Source: [Candidatus Thermochlorobacteriaceae] bacterium GBChlB (GTDB taxonomy: Bacteria > Bacteroidota > Chlorobiia > Chlorobiales > Thermochlorobacteraceae). Taken from it: 38,693 nt of DNA. Both the position numbers and the translations under genes were made by a program. Below, one piece after another: positions 32,939 to 38,693 of the stretch (positions are counted from its first letter, which is position 1; each line of letters opens with the position of its first letter). The notes under the pieces are model-generated. The model was not told where the DNA came from. It did no database searches and was given only the letters and a program-made list of their open reading frames with translations. The DNA is taken from contig JPGV01000022.1 of NCBI GenBank assembly GCA_000724175.1, positions 547-39,239 on the forward strand, in the 5' to 3' direction.

Positions 32939-35929
32939 ATGAGAAAACTCTTTCTCGCATTCACATTCTTGGTATTCGCTAATGCTGTTGGTGCACAAGT
33001 AATACTTACAGCTACAGGCGATACTGTATCTCAAAATTTCAATACGCTGTCGGCGACCAATCCGACCACGACACCGCCATTCAATCCGTGGAGCGACAAC
33101 ACAACTCTCGTGGGTTGGTACGCGGCTTGGAGTGGAGGAAGCGGAACATTCCCTAACGAATACAGAGCAGACGCTGGTGGAACCAACTCAGGAGCTTTAT
33201 ATAGCTACGGCACAGGAACAGCAACAGAGCGCGCCTTAGGCACGGTATCATCGGGAACTTCCGGGACTTCCATCATTGGTGTGCGGATAAAAAATAACAC
33301 GGGTAGCGCAATCACCTCTCTATTCATCAGGTTTACTGGTGAACAGTGGCGCAATGGCGGTAGGACAGACGATGACTCACTTCACTGTTCATACCAAATT
33401 GGAGCAACTGTGACGAGTTTGACAGCGGGAACTTGGACGAATGCAACTGCACTTGATTTTATTGGGCCGATCAAAGCTGCTTCAGGCTCGGCTCTTGACG
33501 GAAATGCAGCAGCGAATAGAACAATCATCTCCACAGTGCTATCAGTCTCTATTCCAGTTGGCGAAGAAATCATGATTCGATGGCTGAATTTTAATTCGCC
33601 CGGTAGTGACCACGGACTTGCAGTAGACGATTTTTCAGTTGTGGCAGGAGCCGCCCCCGTTACGCCCACACGCCTTGCAGTAACCGCCATCAATCCGGCG
33701 ACACCGACCGCCACACAAGCCTTCAGCGTAACCGTTCAGGCGCAGGACGGAAGCGGGACGCCGGGTAATGTAACGGCGGCAACGGCTTTCACACTCTCCA
33801 ATACGGGCGGCGGCACCATTGGCGGCACAACAACAGGCACAATTCCCGCAGGACAAAACAGTTTTACCGTCTCAGGCGTAACGCTCAGCGCGGCGGGAAC
33901 GGGCGTAACGATTACTGCCACGCGCACGTCGGGCGATAACTTGACCGCCGGCACCAGCGCGCCCTTCAATGTTTCTGCTGCACCACCGCCGTTCAGCGCA
34001 TTCACCGAACCCTTTAGCGGCACAGGCAATTTGAGCGGCTCCAACGGCTGGGCAACGCATAGCGGCACGGCAAATCAGATTCAATACCTGACGACGGCAA
34101 GCGACGCAGGCAACAGCCTTTCCTATCCAAATTTGGCGTCGTCGACAGGGAATCGGGTGGCAATTGCGCGCACAGGCAGCGAAGATGTCAATCGTGCATT
34201 TAGCGGCGCAATTACCTCTGGCACGGCGTATTACTCGGTCTTGGTAAAAGCCATTGACACCGTGGGCATCGGCAGTGAGTATTTCCTTCACTTTGTGGAA
34301 AATTCAGGCGCGAGCGTGTCGGGCTTCTTTGCACGTCTGTATGTGCGTCGTGGCTCGGCTAACAACACCGTCAATTTTGGCATTTTGAACAACTCTGGCG
34401 GCACGGTAACGCCGACATTCAACACGACCAACCTGCCTGTTGGTCAAACGCATTTTCTGGTGGTCAAGCACGACTTGGGGACTAATACATCGAGCTTGTG
34501 GGTAAATCCGACGACCAACTTTGGCGGCAGTGAACCGGGCGGTTCGGTCTCAAATAACGCTGGAACGAACAATGAAACTCGTGCGGCTGGCATTGCGATT
34601 CGTCAAGGCGGCACATCAAGCTCCGGCACAGGCAACCTTGAAATCGACGAGATTCGCGTCGGCACCACTTGGGCATCGGTAACGCCTGCTGCCGCGCCTG
34701 CCACGCGGCTCTTTTTTGCAACTGTCCCGACCGCAGGCACGGCGACCGTTCCGCTCTCCCGCGTTACGGTTCAAGCGCGCCGCGCCGATAACAGTGTTGC
34801 AACCAACTTCACGGGCAGCGTTACGCTCACCCGAGGCGGAAGCGGCACAGGCACACTCGGCGGCACGGTTACGCGCAATGCGGTGGCAGGCATCGTCAAT
34901 TTTGACAGCCTTACTTTCAGTGCAGCAGGAACTTACACGCTCATTGCTTCTGCCACAGGGCTAACAAACGCAACAAGCGCGAACATCACGATTCTCGCGC
35001 GTGCCTCGCAACTGGCATTCGTAAATGCCCCAACATCAGGCAGGGCTGGCGCATTTTTGCCCGTGTTTCGTGTGGAAGCCCGTCGTCCCGATGGCACGGT
35101 GGATACCTCGTTCCGCGCTCCAATTACGATTGGCTTCCGAGCGCCCAGCGTTGCCGCCGACGAGATGAGCCTCTCGAGTGTCAATAGCTTGTCTGGGGTT
35201 TTGACGAAAAATGCAGTCGCGGGCGTTGCAACCTTCGACAGCGTGCGCGTGGATGTCAGCGGCTCATTTGTGCTGACGGCGTCGACAACCATTTCGGGCA
35301 TTACGGCTGGCTCGTCGGCGCCTGTGCCTGTAACATTTGCGGCAACGCGGCTGGCATTGGTCGGCGTCGTGGCGTCGGGTCGGCAAAACATCGCCCTGCC
35401 CGCATTTACCGTGGAAGCGCGAGTTGCCTCTGGAGCCGTTGATACCGCATTTACCGGGAGCATTACGCTCGCCCTTATTGGCACGGGAACGCTTCAAGGC
35501 ACAAATCCTCGCAACGCGGTGCGCGGCGTCGCCCGATTCGACGACATTCGCCTCTTGGAGGCAGGCAACTTCCGCTTGGTCGCCACTGCAACAGGTCTCG
35601 CCAACGACACAAGCGGCACGGTCGGCGTTTTGAACGTGCGCCGCGACGAGCTTTCCGGCGTCCCGACTGTCTTTGAATTGCAGCAAAATTATCCCAACCC
35701 GTTCAACCCAAGCACCGTTATTCGCTACGGACTGCCGTCGGCGGAACAGGTCTCGCTAAAAGTCTATGATATGCTCGGTCGTCAGGTCGCCACGCTTGTC
35801 AATGCGCGGCAGGCAGCAGGACGCTACGAAGCCACCTTCAACGCGGCGGGTCTCTCGAGCGGCATCTATATCTACCGCATGCAGGCAGGCAGTTTCTCGC
35901 AAACCAGCAAAATGATGCTGGTCAAATAG
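32939..35929 (+). CDS. Large secreted beta-rich protein with type IX secretion sorting domain
   Basis: A 996-residue surface protein. The signal peptide MRKLFLAFTFLVFANAVGAQ is cleaved near GA-19, which supports the ATG at 32939. An N-terminal jelly-roll-like region extends to about residue 235 and contains the WYAAWSGGSGTFPNEYRA region. An Ig-like repeat (LAVTAINPATPTATQAFSVT) follows at about 240-345. A second jelly-roll-like domain runs to about 580. Three more Ig-like repeats follow, each ending near G-T-L and a V-A-x-F-D or FDSLTF strand. The C-terminal 80 residues are a T9SS sorting domain (FELQQNYPNPFNPSTVIRYG, SGIYIYRMQAG). The protein is probably exported and attached to the surface as an adhesin or scaffold; no catalytic motif is seen. 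Confidence 0.88.
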   Translation: MRKLFLAFTFLVFANAVGAQVILTATGDTVSQNFNTLSATNPTTTPPFNPWSDNTTLVGWYAAWSGGSGTFPNEYRADAGGTNSGALYSYGTGTATERALGTVSSGTSGTSIIGVRIKNNTGSAITSLFIRFTGEQWRNGGRTDDDSLHCSYQIGATVTSLTAGTWTNATALDFIGPIKAASGSALDGNAAANRTIISTVLSVSIPVGEEIMIRWLNFNSPGSDHGLAVDDFSVVAGAAPVTPTRLAVTAINPATPTATQAFSVTVQAQDGSGTPGNVTAATAFTLSNTGGGTIGGTTTGTIPAGQNSFTVSGVTLSAAGTGVTITATRTSGDNLTAGTSAPFNVSAAPPPFSAFTEPFSGTGNLSGSNGWATHSGTANQIQYLTTASDAGNSLSYPNLASSTGNRVAIARTGSEDVNRAFSGAITSGTAYYSVLVKAIDTVGIGSEYFLHFVENSGASVSGFFARLYVRRGSANNTVNFGILNNSGGTVTPTFNTTNLPVGQTHFLVVKHDLGTNTSSLWVNPTTNFGGSEPGGSVSNNAGTNNETRAAGIAIRQGGTSSSGTGNLEIDEIRVGTTWASVTPAAAPATRLFFATVPTAGTATVPLSRVTVQARRADNSVATNFTGSVTLTRGGSGTGTLGGTVTRNAVAGIVNFDSLTFSAAGTYTLIASATGLTNATSANITILARASQLAFVNAPTSGRAGAFLPVFRVEARRPDGTVDTSFRAPITIGFRAPSVAADEMSLSSVNSLSGVLTKNAVAGVATFDSVRVDVSGSFVLTASTTISGITAGSSAPVPVTFAATRLALVGVVASGRQNIALPAFTVEARVASGAVDTAFTGSITLALIGTGTLQGTNPRNAVRGVARFDDIRLLEAGNFRLVATATGLANDTSGTVGVLNVRRDELSGVPTVFELQQNYPNPFNPSTVIRYGLPSAEQVSLKVYDMLGRQVATLVNARQAAGRYEATFNAAGLSSGIYIYRMQAGSFSQTSKMMLVK

Positions 35930-35963
35930 CGCACAGAAACGACAAACCATTTCTTAAACTACA

Positions 35964-35998
35964 AAAAGGCGTTCATGCACGAGAAGTGAGCGCCTTTT
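35964..35998 (+). terminator. Rho-independent-type terminator
   Basis: A 12-bp stem with one G-U pair (35964-35975 with 35987-35998; core AAAAGGCG/CGCCTTTT) encloses an 11-base loop. It starts 34 bases after the stop of the secreted protein gene. The T-rich right arm completes the terminator form and separates the two secreted-protein genes. Confidence 0.75.
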
Positions 35999-36042
35999 CG
36001 CTTTTCAGCTAATTAAAACCGACAAAACCGACCGATACTGCA

Positions 36043-38693
36043 ATGAAACAGTTTTTAACACTCGCGCTCCTGTTGCTTTTTTCAAGCGCTGCCGTTGGGC
36101 AGACCGTCATTGCACGGCAGGACTTTGAGACAACGCCTGCCACGCCAACGCTGAATTTTACTGGCGTTACGCCCACCAGCGGCACAAATGCGTCGGGCGG
36201 TCGACCTGCCTCCGCAAACTTTGCGGCTGAGGGCAGCCGTGCGTGGTCGTTCAGCGGGTCGGCGACGCAGACTGCCACGTTTGATAATGTGAGCCTGTCG
36301 GGCTTTCGCGATGTCGTTGCCCAATTTCGGCTTGCCGCGTTTTCCGCCACAAGCGGCAACGGCATGGAAGTGGAGGACGTCGTTCTTGTAGAGATAAGCA
36401 CGGACAACGGCACAACCTATTCGCAGGAGTTGCGCGTTACCGGCTTTGGAAGCGGATCGACGGCAGGCAACGTGGTTTGGAATTATGACGCAACCGGCAT
36501 CGCCGAAACTACCTTCGACGGCTTGAACGACCCTGTCATTTTTGCGCCCGCCGGCAGTGGAATTCGCACGACCGACGGGTTCAGCACCGTGCGCCTGCTC
36601 ATTCCCGATGGCACAAGCCAAATTCGGTTGCGCATTACGGCAAACTGCAACAGCAGTAATGAGCGGTGGTGCGTCGACGACGTCCGCATTACGGGAACGC
36701 CGACCGTCTCGCAACCGCCGACAAAGCTCGTCATCGCGTCCATTTCGCCTGCATCTCCAACCGTTGGTCAGCCGTTCAGCATTACGGTTCAAGCGCAGGA
36801 CAACACAGATGCGCCGCAGGCAGTTACCTCCACTACCACGATTTCCTTAGCAAGGCTTGCAGGCACAGGAACATTGGGCGGCACAACGACGGGCAGCATT
36901 CCAAACGGTCAAACATCAACGGTCATTTCAGGCTTGACTTACAGCGTTGCCGAATCGGGCGTTACACTCCAAGCCTCCGCCACAAGCGGTATGAGCCTCG
37001 CGGCGGGAACCAGTGCAGCATTTACCGTTTCGACGGTTGTCTTGCCGACGCGGTTGGTTGTTACGGTGGTTTCGCCTGCATCGCCCGTTCTCAATCAGCC
37101 GTTTAGCGTTACGGTTGAGGCGCAAGACGGCGGCGGCACCGCCAGACCCGTCAATCAAGCCACAACGATAACGCTCACGCGCGCGAGCGGCACAGGAACA
37201 TTGGGCGGCACAACGACGGGCAGCATTCCAAACGGTCAAACATCAACGGTCATTTCAGGCTTGACCTACAACACGGCGCAAACAGGTGTTACGCTTACTG
37301 CCACTGCAATAAGCGGTATGAGCCTGTCCTCTGGTACAAGTGCAAGTTTTAATGTCGTCAGCATGGGCAGCGTGCCACAAATTGTCATTGAGCCAACGCT
37401 GAACGGCGCTGGACTGCGTAGCGCCTTGGTAACACAATACAGACCATCGTCGGTGCTAAGCTACAACGGCGCGCGCGACCAGATGTATGCCAACATTTAC
37501 AATGTGAACAACAAACTGCGGTGCGTCTATACTGGTTTTGAAATCACGCTTAATCGGAGCAGCACAACGCCACGAAGCGATGCCAACGCGGGCGGCATTA
37601 ATTGCGAACACACATGGCCTCAATCGCTCGGCGCAACAGGACAAGCACAGAGCGATATGCACCACTTGTTCCCAACACGCATTGACGCCAACAGCGAGCG
37701 CGGCAACTTGCGCTTCAACGACATTCCCGACGCCTCGACCAATCTCTGGCGCAGACTCGCCCAAACGCTGACAACAATTCCAACCTCAAACATAGACGAA
37801 TACAGCGAGCTACGCACAGGCATTGAGTATGAGCCGCGCGAAGACCACAAAGGCAATGTGGCACGGGCAATATTTTACTTCTACACAATGTATGAATCAC
37901 AAGCCGACGATGCGTTCTTCACCGCGCAGCGCGACGTGCTTTATCGATGGCACTACCAAGACCCCGTCGATTCGGCAGAATATGCGCGCACATTTGCTAT
38001 CGCAGGGTTTCAAAGCAATCGACCAAACCCATTTGTCTTGGACAGCACGCTCATTCGTCGTGCATACTTTCCGAGCATCGCGACGGCAAACTTTACTGGT
38101 GGCGGCACAATTCCCGCCGGCACTTACGATAACATCACCATTACCAGCAACGCGACGCTGGGCGGCAATGTCAGCGCAATCGGAACTGTGCAGTTCAACG
38201 GCGGCAACCTAAATACAAGCGGCTTTACGCTTAACTTGAGCACATCAGGACAACTTGCCAGCGAGAACACGGTGCCGGGACAATACCTCATCGGCACGGT
38301 CTCGGCGCAACGCCCGTTGAGCGGGTCGACGCCCATCAATGTCGGCGGTTTAGGCGTGGTCATCAATCCTCTTGGAAACAATTTGGGCAGTGTCTCGGTA
38401 ACGCGGGTGAGCGGCACGGCAGGCATTGTAACCGTTGGCTCACAGAGCGGCATTGCGCGGCGTTGGAACATTTCGCCGCAGTTTCAGCCCAGTTCAAATG
38501 TCAATGTCCAACTCCTCTGGAACAGCGCCGATAACAACGGCAAAACAGGCATCTTGGCACTTTGGAAGAGCAATAATGGCGGGCTGTCTTGGCAGCAAGT
38601 CTCTGGCGCAGATGTTCGGGCGTCATTCGAAGCTGAATTCATGACCAATTCATTTTCCGACTTCACTGTTACCGATGCCGATAACCCGCTTCC
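36043..38693 (+). CDS. Secreted endonuclease I-family nuclease with Ig-like repeats, 3' end outside window
   Basis: 883 codons are visible and the gene continues beyond the window. The signal peptide MKQFLTLALLLLFSSAAVGQ is followed by a jelly-roll-like domain to about residue 220. Two Ig-like repeats start at about 227 and 336. The nuclease domain lies at about 440-660. Its Endonuclease_1 (EndA/NucM) motifs are NCEHTWPQS (520-528) with general base H523, SDMHHLFPTRIDANSERGN (537-555), and EPREDHKGNVARAIFYF (597-613). Metal binding would involve E522 and N555-type residues. A beta-rich region follows, where a T9SS tail may be expected past the edge. It probably degrades extracellular DNA or RNA. 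The repeats contain an exact 77-bp duplication. Confidence 0.88.
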   Translation, partial: MKQFLTLALLLLFSSAAVGQTVIARQDFETTPATPTLNFTGVTPTSGTNASGGRPASANFAAEGSRAWSFSGSATQTATFDNVSLSGFRDVVAQFRLAAFSATSGNGMEVEDVVLVEISTDNGTTYSQELRVTGFGSGSTAGNVVWNYDATGIAETTFDGLNDPVIFAPAGSGIRTTDGFSTVRLLIPDGTSQIRLRITANCNSSNERWCVDDVRITGTPTVSQPPTKLVIASISPASPTVGQPFSITVQAQDNTDAPQAVTSTTTISLARLAGTGTLGGTTTGSIPNGQTSTVISGLTYSVAESGVTLQASATSGMSLAAGTSAAFTVSTVVLPTRLVVTVVSPASPVLNQPFSVTVEAQDGGGTARPVNQATTITLTRASGTGTLGGTTTGSIPNGQTSTVISGLTYNTAQTGVTLTATAISGMSLSSGTSASFNVVSMGSVPQIVIEPTLNGAGLRSALVTQYRPSSVLSYNGARDQMYANIYNVNNKLRCVYTGFEITLNRSSTTPRSDANAGGINCEHTWPQSLGATGQAQSDMHHLFPTRIDANSERGNLRFNDIPDASTNLWRRLAQTLTTIPTSNIDEYSELRTGIEYEPREDHKGNVARAIFYFYTMYESQADDAFFTAQRDVLYRWHYQDPVDSAEYARTFAIAGFQSNRPNPFVLDSTLIRRAYFPSIATANFTGGGTIPAGTYDNITITSNATLGGNVSAIGTVQFNGGNLNTSGFTLNLSTSGQLASENTVPGQYLIGTVSAQRPLSGSTPINVGGLGVVINPLGNNLGSVSVTRVSGTAGIVTVGSQSGIARRWNISPQFQPSSNVNVQLLWNSADNNGKTGILALWKSNNGGLSWQQVSGADVRASFEAEFMTNSFSDFTVTDADNPL
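36862..36938 (+). repeat. 77-bp exact direct repeat, copy 1
   Basis: These bases are identical to 37189-37265, in the same frame and 327 bp (109 codons) apart, matching the period of the Ig-like repeats. The protein segment starts GTGTLGGTTTGSIPNGQTST. Flanking repeat sequence is much more diverged, so the identity looks recent (gene conversion or duplication). Confidence 0.9.
37189..37265 (+). repeat. 77-bp exact direct repeat, copy 2
   Basis: Second copy of the segment at 36862-36938. The next base differs (C against T), and the base before also differs, so the identical tract is bounded on both sides. Confidence 0.9.

Noticed and set aside
34933-35686. Long minus-strand frames opposite the secreted T9SS protein
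   Set aside because: Repetitive Ala/Gly/Thr-rich coding sequence keeps the opposite strand open; the translations are low complexity.
36862-37265. CRISPR-like or transposon repeat
   Set aside because: There are only two copies, they are in frame inside a coding repeat, and no cas or transposase genes are present.

Overview
The window looks like chromosome from a Chlorobi/Ignavibacteria-type member of the Bacteroidota (FCB) group. The clearest sign is a type IX secretion sorting tail at the end of the 996-residue secreted protein, with the NYPNPFNPSTVIRYGLP pattern typical of that clade. TonB-dependent uptake genes, mostly weak Shine-Dalgarno sites and a glmU-like gene lacking its acetyltransferase half agree with this. 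Lineage is inferred from these traits only. No phage genes, insertion sequences, CRISPR arrays or rRNA genes were seen, and no gap between genes exceeds 300 bases.

Layout. (1) 1-3580, minus strand: a five-gene operon with three tandem UbiA-family prenyltransferases, an FMN split-barrel protein and a YCII-like protein that leaves the window. A perfect 16-bp palindrome resembling a TetR operator lies just before it. (2) 3809-7399: a secreted four-repeat PepSY-like protein, the tRNA hydroxylase MiaE, a 36-residue membrane protein and the tRNA methylthiotransferase MtaB. (3) 7486-10355: tryptophan 2,3-dioxygenase, a methyltransferase and a kynureninase-like enzyme in one tight operon. (4) 10356-12909, minus: dnaX, split by an in-phase A AAA AAG slippery site so that tau needs a -1 shift, and a membrane protein of unknown function. 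(5) 13077-19470, plus: TonB-dependent receptor, YfiR-like protein, TonB-like protein, sensor kinase and double-receiver response regulator. (6) 19508-27309, minus: RecQ, an M28 peptidase and a 1433-residue hybrid kinase with about eight PAS domains. (7) 27454-32793: a GH13 enzyme, tRNA-Pro(UGG), PTS enzyme I, PanD, a GlmU-type uridylyltransferase and a MerR-type regulator. (8) 32939 to the end: two large secreted beta-rich proteins, the second an endonuclease I-type nuclease cut by the window edge.

How the genes work together. The UbiA operon probably makes or modifies an isoprenoid-linked lipid under repressor control. The 13-19 kb block looks like a signal relay that couples outer-membrane uptake to a two-component output. 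The tryptophan operon should convert tryptophan toward an anthranilate-type product, possibly methylated. The most distinctive observations are the reversed-polarity dnaX frameshift, the triple UbiA operon whose third paralogue has lost its metal-binding aspartates, the receptor/YfiR/TonB/kinase operon, and an exact 77-bp internal repeat in the nuclease gene.
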